A stretch of 64,000 nt of DNA from Pseudomonadota bacterium. GTDB taxonomy: Bacteria; Pseudomonadota; Gammaproteobacteria; Pseudomonadales; Pseudohongiellaceae. Of the stretch, positions 1 to 9,123 are shown piece by piece. The notes under the pieces were generated by a model, which did not search any database, was not told the DNA's origin, and saw nothing but the letters and a program-made list of their open reading frames with translations. A program made the translations under genes and the position numbers. Location: positions 1 to 64,000 of the forward strand of contig JAQCKF010000002.1 in NCBI GenBank assembly GCA_027592275.1, given 5' to 3'. Position 1 is the first letter of the stretch; every line of letters starts with the position of its first letter.

Positions 1-1
1 G

Positions 2-268
2 CCTAAGGCGCCTGCAAAGAAGAAAGCAGCCAAAAAGAAGGTTGCGAAGAAGAAAGTAGCCAAGAAGAAGGTTGCTAAGAAGAAAGTAGCTAAGAAGAAG
101 GTAGCCGAGAAAAAAGTAGCCAAGAAGAAGGCCGCTAAGCGAAAGGCTCCTGCTAAGAAGAAAGCTGCGCCAGCCAAGAAAAAGGCTGTAAAGAGTACAG
201 CAGTCAAGAAGAAGGCGGTAAAAAAGGAAGCGCCAGCTCGCAAGAAAGCAGCCCGAAAGAGGAAGTAG
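2..268 (+). CDS. C-terminal tail of a lysine/alanine-rich (histone H1-like) protein, 5' end outside window
   Basis: The frame is open from the left edge and stops with TAG at 266-268, giving 88 residues. It consists almost wholly of Lys, Ala, Val and Pro in repeated units of the form VAKKK and APAKKK, ending RKKAARKRK. Such AlgP/histone H1-like tails occur as C-terminal extensions of DNA- or RNA-binding bacterial proteins. The functional domain lies upstream and cannot be seen, so the protein cannot be named. The tail resembles the basic end of ribosomal protein S2 in this same window. A strong terminator follows, so the gene is the end of its transcript. Confidence 0.75.
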   Translation, partial: PKAPAKKKAAKKKVAKKKVAKKKVAKKKVAKKKVAEKKVAKKKAAKRKAPAKKKAAPAKKKAVKSTAVKKKAVKKEAPARKKAARKRK

Positions 269-355
269 GGCCTAAGCTGGATTGAGTGACTTTAGCCAGT
301 ACATCCGCCGCCTGCGTGTCCGCTCGCGGTCGGTGGATGAATACTCAAACCTCGG

Positions 356-393
356 AAAAAATCCCTGTTGGTAAGTACCAACAGGGATTTTTT
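356..393. terminator. Strong, probably bidirectional intrinsic terminator
   Basis: A perfect 17-bp inverted repeat: left arm 356-372 (A-run then TCCCTGTTGGT), a four-base loop, right arm 377-393 ending in a run of T. The A-run on the left and T-run on the right let it work on both strands. It closes the lysine-rich gene and isolates tsaB. Confidence 0.9.
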
Positions 394-446
394 CTATTAT
401 AGCGCCCTAATATAGCGCTGAGAGTCTAGGCCGTACTGGATCTAAA

Positions 447-1133
447 ATGCATACAATACTGACAATAGATACTTCGTCTACCCACTGTACGGTCGCTCTG
501 CTACTCTCAGATGTCTTGCTGGAGCGTGTGAGTGAGTCTCAGCGACAATCGGCTCAGCGAGTGCTTCCCATGATCTCCGAGTTACTGCTTGATGTGAAGA
601 TTCAGATTAGCGATATCGATTTAATCGCAGTAGTTGCAGGTCCTGGCTCGTTTACTGGTGTCAGGATAGGTGTAGCGGTGGCTCAGGGACTTAGCTTGAG
701 TGCTGGAATCCCAGCTGTGCCTCTCTCATCGCTCGCCTTGTCGGCATTAGCGACAGTTTCCCAGAGCTCTTTTGATAGAGTGCTTGTAAGTGAAAAGGCG
801 AGAGAAGGTGAGCTCTATTTCGCAGCCTATCAATGCTCAGAGCGGCAAGGTGTAGAGTTAATTGGCAGGGAACAGGTTGCGCTGATTGAAGATTTCGACG
901 CGCTGCCCGAGGATTTTGCCGGGACTAGTTGGTGCCTCGCCGGCAGCGGCTGGGAAAGACAGAGTGAAATACTGCAGCACCTGCGATGCACAGCTACTGC
1001 TGCGCCCCAAACACCAGTGATAGATAATCAGCTAATCGCAAAGCTAGCGTTACTGCGCTTTAACTGCTCAGAAGCCGTCGAAGCCGCAGCGCTGCGACCA
1101 AACTACGTGAAAGAACAATTGGACTATACTTAA
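447..1133 (+). CDS. tsaB: tRNA threonylcarbamoyladenosine biosynthesis protein TsaB
   Basis: TsaB is the scaffold partner of TsaD and TsaE in making t6A37 on ANN-decoding tRNAs in the cytoplasm; it is essential in most Gammaproteobacteria. The 228-residue product has the ASKHA-fold start (ILTIDTSS near residues 4-11) and the family signature GPGSFTGVRIG near residues 65-75. Length matches the family (about 230). The ATG at 447 places the first beta strand at the usual distance from the N-terminus. uppP follows after about 60 bases on the same strand, so the two may be cotranscribed. Confidence 0.95.
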   Translation: MHTILTIDTSSTHCTVALLLSDVLLERVSESQRQSAQRVLPMISELLLDVKIQISDIDLIAVVAGPGSFTGVRIGVAVAQGLSLSAGIPAVPLSSLALSALATVSQSSFDRVLVSEKAREGELYFAAYQCSERQGVELIGREQVALIEDFDALPEDFAGTSWCLAGSGWERQSEILQHLRCTATAAPQTPVIDNQLIAKLALLRFNCSEAVEAAALRPNYVKEQLDYT

Positions 1134-1194
1134 CCCGATTTATGGCGGTCAGTGATGCCGCTATGCAGAAATGGAAAGAGGCGCAGGGATTACA

Positions 1195-2010
1195 TTGGAA
1201 CTACAGGGGCTAGATTTTTTTCAGGTAACTATCTTGGCTGTGCTGCAAGGGGCCACGGAATTTCTGCCCATTTCTTCCTCGGGGCATTTAATATTGCCCT
1301 CGCTCTTGTTTGCGTGGAACGACCAGGGTCTTACCTTCGATGTCGCTGTACATGTGGGAACATTATTCGCCGTATTAATTTACTTCAGAGACGACTTGCA
1401 GCGTCTCGTCTTTGCTCTGACTTTGAGTATATTTCAAAGAAAACACTCCGAAGATTCTAAACTCGCGTGGATGCTACTTGCCGCTACGATTCCCGCAGGC
1501 CTTTGTGGTTTGTTGTTCGCCTCGCAGGTAGAGCAGTACGGTCGTTCGCTTATACTCATTGGCACTACATCCATCGGTTTTGGGCTATTGCTGTTTGTAT
1601 CGGATCGCAGGGGTAGTAAGCAACTCACGCTGGCAGACATGAATTGGAAAACAGCGTTGCTAATAGGCTTCTCTCAAATACTCGCACTGATCCCTGGTAC
1701 TTCTCGTTCAGGCGTAACAATGACTGCCGCGCTTTTCTGTAATCTAGATCGAGCTGCTGCCGCGCGCTTCTCTTTCTTGCTCGCGATACCCATTATTACA
1801 GCCTCGGGCTTGCTAAGGGGCATCCAATTGCTTCAGGCAGACACAGAGTCTGTTGAGTGGCTTGTCTTACTATATGCCATCTTTATCTCAGCCGTGGTCG
1901 CGTACTTGTGTATTCACTATTTTTTGCAATTGATTGAGAGATTCGGTTTTCTGCCTTTTGTTATATATCGAGTCCTGCTTGGTATTGCGCTTATATTCTT
2001 AGCCTTGTGA
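1195..2010 (+). CDS. uppP: Undecaprenyl-diphosphatase UppP (BacA family)
   Basis: This integral membrane enzyme dephosphorylates undecaprenyl diphosphate, recycling the lipid carrier for peptidoglycan and O-antigen; loss gives bacitracin sensitivity. The signature GATEFLPISSSGHL lies near the N-terminus and the second conserved block PGTSRSGVT in the middle, with about eight hydrophobic segments. I chose TTG at 1195 because an AGGGA ribosome site lies five bases upstream and the 271-residue product matches the family length; an in-frame ATG at 1171 has no visible ribosome site. The TGA overlaps the GTG start of rsmJ. Confidence 0.93.
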   Translation: MELQGLDFFQVTILAVLQGATEFLPISSSGHLILPSLLFAWNDQGLTFDVAVHVGTLFAVLIYFRDDLQRLVFALTLSIFQRKHSEDSKLAWMLLAATIPAGLCGLLFASQVEQYGRSLILIGTTSIGFGLLLFVSDRRGSKQLTLADMNWKTALLIGFSQILALIPGTSRSGVTMTAALFCNLDRAAAARFSFLLAIPIITASGLLRGIQLLQADTESVEWLVLLYAIFISAVVAYLCIHYFLQLIERFGFLPFVIYRVLLGIALIFLAL

Positions 2011-2780
2011 AAGTAGCGGTTGTTATATCAGGGTCCGATTCGGCAGAGAAGGAAATCAAACTGGCTACTGATCTTGATTTGCCCTCCATAGAATTGCCAT
2101 CCTCCTACTCTCCTAGAGAAGTTACTAACTTCGACTACCTGCTAGCCTACAATGACTCAAAACTAGTATTGCAGACTACTGGCGTTGCTAATGCTGGTGA
2201 GCTATGTGTGGATTTTTCCGATGCTAAACTGAACTATCGCGTGAATAGTTCGATCAGGAGTCAAAATATAGCCAAGGCATTGGGAATCAAAGGTAGTCTC
2301 AGACCTGCGGTATTGGATGCGACTGCAGGTTTGGGCAAGGACGCATTCCTTATGGCTAGCTTAGGATGCGAAGTTTCATTGTTAGAGCGCTCGGCAGTGG
2401 TGCACGCACTCCTAGCAGACGGATTAGCTCGAACTGGCTACTACGGCGAGGAAATTGACACTATCTTGAGGAGGATGAAACTATATTTTGGCGACTTGCT
2501 GGTATTCGCAGCGGACTCCAAGCAGTTCGATGTTGTATACCTCGACCCCATGTTTCCCCGCAGGCGCAAGAGCGCGAAGGTAAAGAAAGATATGGCTGCG
2601 CTGCAGCAACTGCTTGGTCATCAAACCGATGGAGCAGAATTACTTGATTGCGCGAAGCTTCTCGCGAAGAAGCGAGTAGTTGTTAAACGAGCGAAGCTTT
2701 CGCCTCATCTTGGGTCAGATAAACCAGACATAGAGTTTAAGGGAAGCAGCAGCCGCTACGACGTTTATCTTATCGCTTAA
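2007..2780 (+). CDS. rsmJ: 16S rRNA (guanine1516-N2)-methyltransferase RsmJ
   Basis: RsmJ (formerly YhiQ) methylates G1516 of 16S rRNA using S-adenosylmethionine. The 257-residue product carries the SAM-binding stretch LDATAGLGKDAFLMASLG near residue 103, the acidic end of motif II (LLERS), and a catalytic-type motif YLDPMFPRR near residue 180, all typical of the family. The start is GTG at 2007, overlapping the uppP stop in the sequence GTGA, which suggests translational coupling. It ends 16 bases before the convergent dapE gene. Confidence 0.92.
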   Translation: MKVAVVISGSDSAEKEIKLATDLDLPSIELPSSYSPREVTNFDYLLAYNDSKLVLQTTGVANAGELCVDFSDAKLNYRVNSSIRSQNIAKALGIKGSLRPAVLDATAGLGKDAFLMASLGCEVSLLERSAVVHALLADGLARTGYYGEEIDTILRRMKLYFGDLLVFAADSKQFDVVYLDPMFPRRRKSAKVKKDMAALQQLLGHQTDGAELLDCAKLLAKKRVVVKRAKLSPHLGSDKPDIEFKGSSSRYDVYLIA

Positions 2781-2796
2781 GGCCTATCTCTAGAAA

Positions 2797-3921
2797 CTAG
2801 CTTACAAGCGCCTCTAGTACGCCCTGGTAGACATCTGATAGCTTATCTAGTTCGGCGACGGTTATTTTTTCGTCTACCTGATGAATAGTCGCATTGCAGG
2901 GCCCGAGTTCAACGACTTCAGCTCCAGTGGGTGCGATGAAGCGGCCATCGGAAGTACCCCCGGCAGTTGAGCGCTGCGTATCGTATCCACAATTTTTCTG
3001 AATGCTTTCGGATACGGCTTCGATAAGCTTACCGGTGTCAGTCAAAAAAGGATCTCCCCATAGATTCCAATCCAGCTGATAATTAAGCTCAGCTTCGTCG
3101 AGTAGCTGTGTTACTAGCGATTTGATGGTGGGTGCATCTAGCTCTGTGGAAAAGCGAAAGTTAAAGATGACCTCTATTTGTCCCGGAATGACGTTGGTGG
3201 CGCCAGTGCCCGCATTGATATTCGAAATCTGAAAGCTGGTTGCCGGGAAAGAGGCATTACCTTCGTCCCAAGTTAGTTCGGTTAGCTGTGTTAACACGGG
3301 CAAGACCTTATGTATTGGATTGCTCGCAAGTTGTGGATAGGCCACGTGACCCTGAGTACCAGTTACGACAAGCTTCGCGCCTAGTGAGCCGCGTCGCCCG
3401 ACCTTGACAGTATCACCCAGCTGCTCGCTGCTGCTTGGCTCTCCAACCAAGCAGTAATCTATTTTAATATTTCGATCGCCTAGTTCTTTGATCACCTTTT
3501 GCGTGCCGTTTATGGCACTGCCTTCCTCATCACTGGTAATGAGGAAACCAATGCGCGCATTGAGCTCAGACACCTCTAGGAAGCGTTCGACTGCTGTTAC
3601 CATTGCGGCGATGCTGCCTTTCATATCGGCAGCGCCTCTGCCATGCAAAAAGCCATCGGCAACTGTGGCGCTAAATGGGGGGTACTGCCAGTTATTCTCC
3701 GGGCCAGTCGGCACGACATCGGTGTGACCTGCGAAGACGAATAGGGGGCCGCTGCTGCCTAGTGTTGCCCATAAATTTGTCACGTCCTCAAATTGAAGTG
3801 TCTCAACACTGAATCCGATGGCGGTTAGTCGCTTGGCGATCAGCTCCTGACACCCCTCATCCAATGGTGTTACGGAGGGGCGTTGAATAAGCTGCTGCGC
3901 CAGTTCGAGAGATTCACTCAT
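2797..3921 (-). CDS. dapE: Succinyl-diaminopimelate desuccinylase DapE
   Basis: DapE, a two-zinc M20-family hydrolase, removes succinate from N-succinyl-LL-diaminopimelate in the lysine and peptidoglycan DAP pathway. Visible metal and catalytic motifs are FAGHTDVVPTGP (His ligand), GRGAADMKG (bridging Asp), TSDEEGSA (catalytic Glu pair) and a late His in the TIHQVDE stretch. The 374 residues match the family length (about 375). It is the last gene of the leftward map-glnD-yffB-dapD-dapE set and lies 53 bases after dapD, its pathway predecessor by two steps. Confidence 0.97.
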   Translation of the reverse strand: MSESLELAQQLIQRPSVTPLDEGCQELIAKRLTAIGFSVETLQFEDVTNLWATLGSSGPLFVFAGHTDVVPTGPENNWQYPPFSATVADGFLHGRGAADMKGSIAAMVTAVERFLEVSELNARIGFLITSDEEGSAINGTQKVIKELGDRNIKIDYCLVGEPSSSEQLGDTVKVGRRGSLGAKLVVTGTQGHVAYPQLASNPIHKVLPVLTQLTELTWDEGNASFPATSFQISNINAGTGATNVIPGQIEVIFNFRFSTELDAPTIKSLVTQLLDEAELNYQLDWNLWGDPFLTDTGKLIEAVSESIQKNCGYDTQRSTAGGTSDGRFIAPTGAEVVELGPCNATIHQVDEKITVAELDKLSDVYQGVLEALVS

Positions 3922-3974
3922 GGTATTTTCTTTATCTTCTTAAAGTTGTTATTTGGTTAACTGCTCTGCAGACG

Positions 3975-5018
3975 TTAGTTATGACTGTGCAGATCATCGT
4001 TAAGGCTGATTGATGATTTTAGAGGTACGCATTCGACGCCACCGGAAAGTGAGTTGCGTCTGAAAAGCAGGTCTTCGACACCGACCAGTTCTTTCGCTTT
4101 TACTGTTTTCAATAATGCGCCATCAGCCCCGAGTACATTTAATTTAGTGCCAGCTGTGAGGTATAAGCCAGCCTCTACAGTGCAGCCATTCGCTAGAGGG
4201 ATGCCTATCCCCGCGTTGGCGCCAATCAGGCAGTTCTCGCCTACAGAAATGACTTCTGTGCCGCCGCCGGAGAGGGTGCCCATGGTGCTGCAGCCCCCAC
4301 CAAGGTCGCTGTTTGCGCCGATCATAACACCCGCCGAGATACGTCCTTCTACCATCGCTGGCCCTTCGGTGCCTGCATTGAAATTCACAAAGCCTTCGTG
4401 CATGACAGTCGTGCCGGCTCCGAGATAGGCCCCGAGACGAACTCGGGCCGTATGGGCAATGCGGACACCTGCAGGCACGACATAACTTGTCATCTTGGGA
4501 AACTTGTCCACAGAGGCAACTTCAAGGGCTGTGCCGCGCAGTCTTGCTGCTAGCTGTCGTTTGGGCAGTTCTTCTAAGTCGATTGCGCCTTCGTTGGTCC
4601 AGGCTAGGTTATGTAATACGGCAAACAGGCCTTCGAGATTAAGCGAATGCGGTTTACAGAGACGATGCGAGAGTAAGTGAAGCTTGAGATAGGCTTCTGC
4701 TACGCTTTTAGGAGGACTGTCTGTGAATACCACGCAGAGAATGAGCTGACCTTGCCCCGCGTTCATTTGCTCCACGTGCTCGGCGTGTTCAGTAAATTTG
4801 GCTTCAAGTAATTTTGCAACAAGTGCGCGTGCCGATGTCTCATTGATCTGGGAAACAGCGTTCTCTCCTGGTTGAATTGCACAACTAGCCAGTAACAAGC
4901 TGCTCAGGGCTGTATCTGGGCTCAGTAGTGGCGCTGGGTAGTAGACTTCGATGATCTCGTTTTTCGCATTGCGAGTTGCAAGGCCCAAACCTAGGCTATG
5001 TATTGCTGTATCGTTCAT
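3975..5018 (-). CDS. dapD: Tetrahydrodipicolinate N-succinyltransferase DapD
   Basis: DapD succinylates tetrahydrodipicolinate, starting the succinylase branch of DAP/lysine synthesis. The product (347 residues) is of the longer Pseudomonas type: an N-terminal alpha/beta region, then a left-handed beta helix of hexapeptide repeats from about residue 190 to 300 (for example VRLGAYLGAGTTV and MIGANSDLGGG). The start ATG at 5018 is preceded by AAGGAA at proper spacing; a longer reading frame reaching 5090 lies inside the upstream yffB remnant and has no family support. DapE follows, completing a pathway pair. Confidence 0.96.
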   Translation of the reverse strand: MNDTAIHSLGLGLATRNAKNEIIEVYYPAPLLSPDTALSSLLLASCAIQPGENAVSQINETSARALVAKLLEAKFTEHAEHVEQMNAGQGQLILCVVFTDSPPKSVAEAYLKLHLLSHRLCKPHSLNLEGLFAVLHNLAWTNEGAIDLEELPKRQLAARLRGTALEVASVDKFPKMTSYVVPAGVRIAHTARVRLGAYLGAGTTVMHEGFVNFNAGTEGPAMVEGRISAGVMIGANSDLGGGCSTMGTLSGGGTEVISVGENCLIGANAGIGIPLANGCTVEAGLYLTAGTKLNVLGADGALLKTVKAKELVGVEDLLFRRNSLSGGVECVPLKSSISLNDDLHSHN

Positions 5019-5038
5019 GGCGTGATGTTCCTTGTTGC

Positions 5039-5386
5039 TTAATCTTGCGCTAATGCTTGAATTTCTTCCTTGTCGAACCCAAGAAACCACTTGCCTTGGC
5101 TCTCGATGATCGGTCGTTTAATGATTGAATTGTTCTCGCTCATAATTTTGATCGCGGATGGCTCGCTTAGGTCTTTTTTCACAGCATCGGGTAATTTTCG
5201 CTACGTGGTTCCCCGCGTGTTGACTAGGGACTTGAAGTCGAAGTGCTTAAGGAATTTCTTAATAAGCGCCTCGTCACAGCCAAGTTTCTTGTAGTCATGA
5301 AAGTCGTAGGCGACTCCTAGTTCTGTAAGCAAGGAGCGTGTTTTCTTGATGGTATCGCAGTTGTTGATCCCGTAAAGCGTAGTCAT
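5039..5386 (-). pseudogene. yffB: ArsC/Spx-family protein YffB, interrupted by an in-frame amber codon
   Basis: Translation from ATG at 5386 gives the thioredoxin-fold ArsC-like protein YffB: MTTLYGINNCDTIKKTRSLL, then NTRGTT where the family continues WRKL. Here the Trp codon is TAG (5201-5203, minus strand), after which the same frame goes on perfectly (RKLPDAVKKD, IIKRPIIE) to TAA at 5039-5041. Total 115 codons, the family length. The only defect is one TGG to TAG change, so it is either a very young pseudogene, a sequencing error or a readthrough gene. It sits between glnD and dapD in the leftward operon; YffB is next to dapE in E. coli also. Confidence 0.88.
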
Positions 5387-5424
5387 GATTGGTTTACTTC
5401 ATTGGCTAAAAGTTTAATGGTTGG

Positions 5425-8142
5425 CTAGGTATTGAGTCGTTGCTCGAGGTCAATTTTCAGTTCGGAGCATATCTTATCTATCAGGTCTTGATCATCGATA
5501 GGCTTATTAGACTGATCGGTTACGAAAAACAAATCCTCTACGCGCTCGCCTAGAGTAGTGATGCGTGCATCCTTAAGATTTATTTGATGTGCCGCGAAGA
5601 TCTTACCTATGCTGGCGAGAATTCCCGATTGGTCAGGGCAATTAATCTCGACGGTCGAATAATTCCTGTTCGGGGAGTTGAGCCAATTGATATCGATTGT
5701 GTGACTGAAATATTTATCCTTACGTGTGCGACGAATGTGTAAAGGCGAAATAGCCTCCATATCCGAGTTGAGATATTTCGTGACCACTTGTTCAATTTCG
5801 GCGAGGCGACTCGGATTGTCGCCTACTGGCTTGCCCGAAGCTTCGAGCACCGTATAGGTGTCCATGCAATAGTCGTTGTCCGACGTAAAGATTCGCGCAC
5901 CTTGAATGTTTAGGTTCAATTTTTCGAATGCTGCAGCAGATTTCGCGAAGAGGTAATTGCTATTCTTCGTGTAGATAAATATCTGCGTAGCGCCTTCGAG
6001 CGCGTTTTGAATCAAGCAGTCGGTTGCCACTAGAGATCCCGATTCGGAAAACGACGCGATGGCTTCTGTATGCCAGACGATATTTGCCGCTGATTCGCGC
6101 AAGAAATATTCGTCGTTGGCATTGGCCCAAATTTGCTGAATTCGCTCTTCTTCTATGCCGTGTTCAGCCAGCTTGTACAGAGCGGTTTCCTTCTTGTCAC
6201 TAATACGCTCTTCTCTGTTACGTGGGTTCTCGAGTCCGAGTCGCAACGCGCGCTTAGTATTCAAATACAGCTGCTTCATCAGGCTCGCACGCCAGCTATT
6301 CCATAATTCAGGATTGGTCGCGCTAATGTCAGCCACTGTCATCGCATATAGGTAGTCGAGATGTAACTTGTCGCCCATCAATGTGGCGAACTCATGAATT
6401 ACCTCAGGGTCGTTGATGTCTCTGCGCTGAGCCGTCATCGACATGAATAAGTGCTTGCTGACTAGCCAAACGACCAACTTGGTGTCCCAAGCGCTGAGTC
6501 TATGTCGAACACAGAAATCTTCGGCATCCTTCATGCCTAAGGCAGAGTGATCACCGCCGCGGCCCTTAGCAATGTCGTGATAGAGGCCAGCGATATACAG
6601 CAATTCCACTTTCGGGAGATGCTTATGTATATGTGCTGCTATCGGATATTGCTCATCGGCATCGGGTAGCCTGAACCGTCGCATGTTTTCGACTACTTGC
6701 AGTGTATGGGCATCGACAGTGTAGATATGGAAAAGGTCGTGTTGCATCTGCCCCGTTATCTGCTCAAATTCCGGCAGGTATCTGCCTAGAATTCCATAGC
6801 GAGCCATCCTTCGAATCTGCAGTGTCATCTTGTGCGGAGAGCGTAAGAGTTCCATGAACAAAGTAACGTTACGAATATCGTGTCTATATTCTTCGTCTAT
6901 GAGGCGTCTATTGTCACGCAGCAGACGGATTGTCGACGCGCGAATAGCTTGGATATTTGGGTTCTGCGCCATCAACACGAAAATTTCTATAAGCGCCGAT
7001 GGGTAGAGCTTGAAGACATTTGGGCTTATCGCCTCGATGTAGTCATTCCGAATCTGAAAGCGGTTGTTTATTTTTTCAATCTTTACGCGCTCGCCCTCGC
7101 GAAGTATCGCCTCGTCGAAGTGCTGCAGCAGCACATCGTTGAGCGCTCGCATATTCGCAACTGCACGGTAATACTGTTTCATCAGTTTCTCGACACCGAG
7201 ACTCTTATCGTCATCCTTGTAGCCGAAAAGTTTCGCGAGTTCTCTCTGCTTATCGAACAATAAGCGGTCCTCGCGCCGGCCCTCAAGAAAGTGCAGGCCA
7301 TAGCGAAGCTTCCAAAGAAACTGTTGCCCTTTGTTGAGCATCGTCATTTCAGATTCTTTGAGGAAACCCGCATCGACTAGATCCTGAAACGAACTGGCAC
7401 CATAATGCCGCTTCGCTACCCATGCGATAGTCTGAATGTCTCGAAGGCCGCCGGGTGAGGTTTTAACATTAGGCTCGAGCGCATAGTCGATATCATGGTA
7501 TTTCTCATGCCGTGCGTTCTGCTCGTCCCACTTTGCGCGCAGAAATTGTTTGATCGGCCAGACACGCTTCCCGGTAGTCAGGGCGTACATCTCACTCTGC
7601 AATTCTGTTGGGCCACAGATCGTGCGTGATTCCATCAGCGCTGTGGCCACGGTTATGTCATTGACAGCTTCGCTCTTGCACTGCTTGATGGAGCGAACGC
7701 TCTGGCCAATATCGAGACCGATATCCCACAGCAGGGTACAGAACGAGCTAATGCAACTATTATAACGGCTGGCATTATCCTTGCGAGTGAGAATCAATAA
7801 ATCGATGTCGGAATGGGGGAGTAGTTCGCCGCGGCCATAACCACCAACTGCGACTAGTGAGATGTCTTTATCAATCGGCCATGGCTGAGCTTGCCAGGCG
7901 AGCTTAAGTATTTGATCTATTACCCAGGCGCGACCGGATACTATCTCGGTGATGCTGAGATTTGCTTTGTAGCGTTCATCCAGGATGTTGCTAGCTGTCT
8001 TTATGGCCTGTTTAAGTGGCTGGACTAGATTGCTAGCGCTACTGAGTTTAGCTTGCACAGCTGTGATATCGAGCAACTTGTCGCCCACCTCGAAACCTTC
8101 ATCGCTGTATTCTTCATCTATCGCAAGCGTATCTGGGTTCAA
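5425..8142 (-). CDS. glnD: Bifunctional uridylyltransferase/uridylyl-removing enzyme GlnD
   Basis: GlnD senses glutamine and adds or removes UMP on the PII protein, setting glutamine synthetase activity and nitrogen gene expression. The 905 residues show the expected order: nucleotidyltransferase domain with GGYGRGELLPHSDIDLLIL near residues 100-120, a GlnE-like linker, the HD phosphohydrolase domain (GLYHDIAKGRGGDHS) and two C-terminal ACT domains that bind glutamine. The start is TTG at 8142, overlapping the TGA of map (TTGA), so translation is probably coupled. Length is typical of the family. Confidence 0.96.
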   Translation of the reverse strand: MNPDTLAIDEEYSDEGFEVGDKLLDITAVQAKLSSASNLVQPLKQAIKTASNILDERYKANLSITEIVSGRAWVIDQILKLAWQAQPWPIDKDISLVAVGGYGRGELLPHSDIDLLILTRKDNASRYNSCISSFCTLLWDIGLDIGQSVRSIKQCKSEAVNDITVATALMESRTICGPTELQSEMYALTTGKRVWPIKQFLRAKWDEQNARHEKYHDIDYALEPNVKTSPGGLRDIQTIAWVAKRHYGASSFQDLVDAGFLKESEMTMLNKGQQFLWKLRYGLHFLEGRREDRLLFDKQRELAKLFGYKDDDKSLGVEKLMKQYYRAVANMRALNDVLLQHFDEAILREGERVKIEKINNRFQIRNDYIEAISPNVFKLYPSALIEIFVLMAQNPNIQAIRASTIRLLRDNRRLIDEEYRHDIRNVTLFMELLRSPHKMTLQIRRMARYGILGRYLPEFEQITGQMQHDLFHIYTVDAHTLQVVENMRRFRLPDADEQYPIAAHIHKHLPKVELLYIAGLYHDIAKGRGGDHSALGMKDAEDFCVRHRLSAWDTKLVVWLVSKHLFMSMTAQRRDINDPEVIHEFATLMGDKLHLDYLYAMTVADISATNPELWNSWRASLMKQLYLNTKRALRLGLENPRNREERISDKKETALYKLAEHGIEEERIQQIWANANDEYFLRESAANIVWHTEAIASFSESGSLVATDCLIQNALEGATQIFIYTKNSNYLFAKSAAAFEKLNLNIQGARIFTSDNDYCMDTYTVLEASGKPVGDNPSRLAEIEQVVTKYLNSDMEAISPLHIRRTRKDKYFSHTIDINWLNSPNRNYSTVEINCPDQSGILASIGKIFAAHQINLKDARITTLGERVEDLFFVTDQSNKPIDDQDLIDKICSELKIDLEQRLNT

Positions 8143-8912
8143 AATGATTCGTCGGAGCGTCTAGTAAAGACCTCACAGCCATCATTGTTGACTGCCATTG
8201 TGTGTTCCCACTGCGCCGACAGTCTTCGATCTTTAGTGGTCACCGTCCAGCCGTCTTTTTTGGATAGCTTAGTGTAGCGGCTACCGGCATTTAACATAGG
8301 TTCGATGGTGAATGTCATGCCCTCCACGAGGGTCGTTCCGCTGTTAGGCCTGCCGAAATGAAGTACCTGGGGTTCTTCGTGAAAAATGCGTCCGATGCCA
8401 TGGCCGCAATATTCCCTCACGATCGAATAATTATGGGCTTCGCCGTGCTGCTGGATGATGTGTCCGATATCGCCGAGTGTAACGCCGGGCTTGACGATGT
8501 CGATTGCCTTATACAGACATTCCTGCGTGACCTTGATGAGGCGCTTTGCGTGCTCGGGTACTTCGCCGACGCAGAACATTTTGCTGGTGTCGCCATGGAA
8601 TCCATCTTTTATAACGGTTACATCGATATTTATGGTGTCGCCTGCCTTCAGGGTTTTACCGTCGCTGGGAATGCCGTGACAAATAACGTGGTTTACCGAG
8701 GTGCAGATGGATTTAGGAAAGCCATTGTAATTCAGTGGGGCTGGAATGGCCTTCTGCACATCGACGATGTAGTTGTGACAGATCTTATCCAGTTCGCCGG
8801 TGCTAACTCCAGGCTGAACGTGTGGGCCTATCATTTCCAAGACTTCGGAGGCCAGCTTGCCGGCTACCCGCATTTTCACAATGTCGTCAGCTGTTTTAAT
8901 TTGAATCGTCAT
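8139..8912 (-). CDS. map: Type I methionine aminopeptidase
   Basis: Map removes the N-terminal Met from nascent proteins. The product aligns end to end with enterobacterial Map: IKTADDIVKMRVAGKLA at the start, metal ligands in NIDVTVIKDGFHGDTS, the His motif YCGHGIGRIFHEEPQ, FTIEPML and the final Glu in QWEHTMAV. I chose ATG at 8912 (257 residues) because the family begins there; in-frame ATGs at 8963 and 8954 would add unsupported residues. It is divergent from rpsB across a 403-base region, an arrangement conserved in many Gammaproteobacteria, and overlaps glnD by four bases. Confidence 0.96.
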   Translation of the reverse strand: MTIQIKTADDIVKMRVAGKLASEVLEMIGPHVQPGVSTGELDKICHNYIVDVQKAIPAPLNYNGFPKSICTSVNHVICHGIPSDGKTLKAGDTINIDVTVIKDGFHGDTSKMFCVGEVPEHAKRLIKVTQECLYKAIDIVKPGVTLGDIGHIIQQHGEAHNYSIVREYCGHGIGRIFHEEPQVLHFGRPNSGTTLVEGMTFTIEPMLNAGSRYTKLSKKDGWTVTTKDRRLSAQWEHTMAVNNDGCEVFTRRSDESF

Positions 8913-9088
8913 TGAAGTGCCAGTTACTTCCACAGTTGTTAAGGATAATACCATTAGCGGCAAAAGCAGAGTATTGTAATGCAGCAGCCACCTTTGTAAC
9001 AGGGGCTAGGGGCTTTCGAGTGGGGATGAAACCGGCTTGGCATGGGTCATAGAGAGCATTTGCTCATTAGTCTAGATGCGATATTTTC

Positions 9089-9117
9089 TTCCAGTAGCAG
9101 CACTATTATGGTATAAA
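9089..9117 (+). promoter_or_regulatory. Candidate sigma-70 promoter for rpsB-tsf
   Basis: A -35 element TTCCAG (9089-9094), a 17-base spacer and a -10 element TATAAA (9112-9117), followed by a GC-rich stretch GCTGCGCG. A GC-rich discriminator is typical of stringently controlled promoters of translation genes. It would give a leader of about 190 bases before rpsB. Inference from pattern only. Confidence 0.55.
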
Positions 9118-9123
9118 GCTGCG

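Noticed and set aside
1152-1460. Rightward 102-codon frame at the start of uppP
   Set aside because: Out-of-frame overlap with uppP, Arg/Cys rich, no family resemblance.
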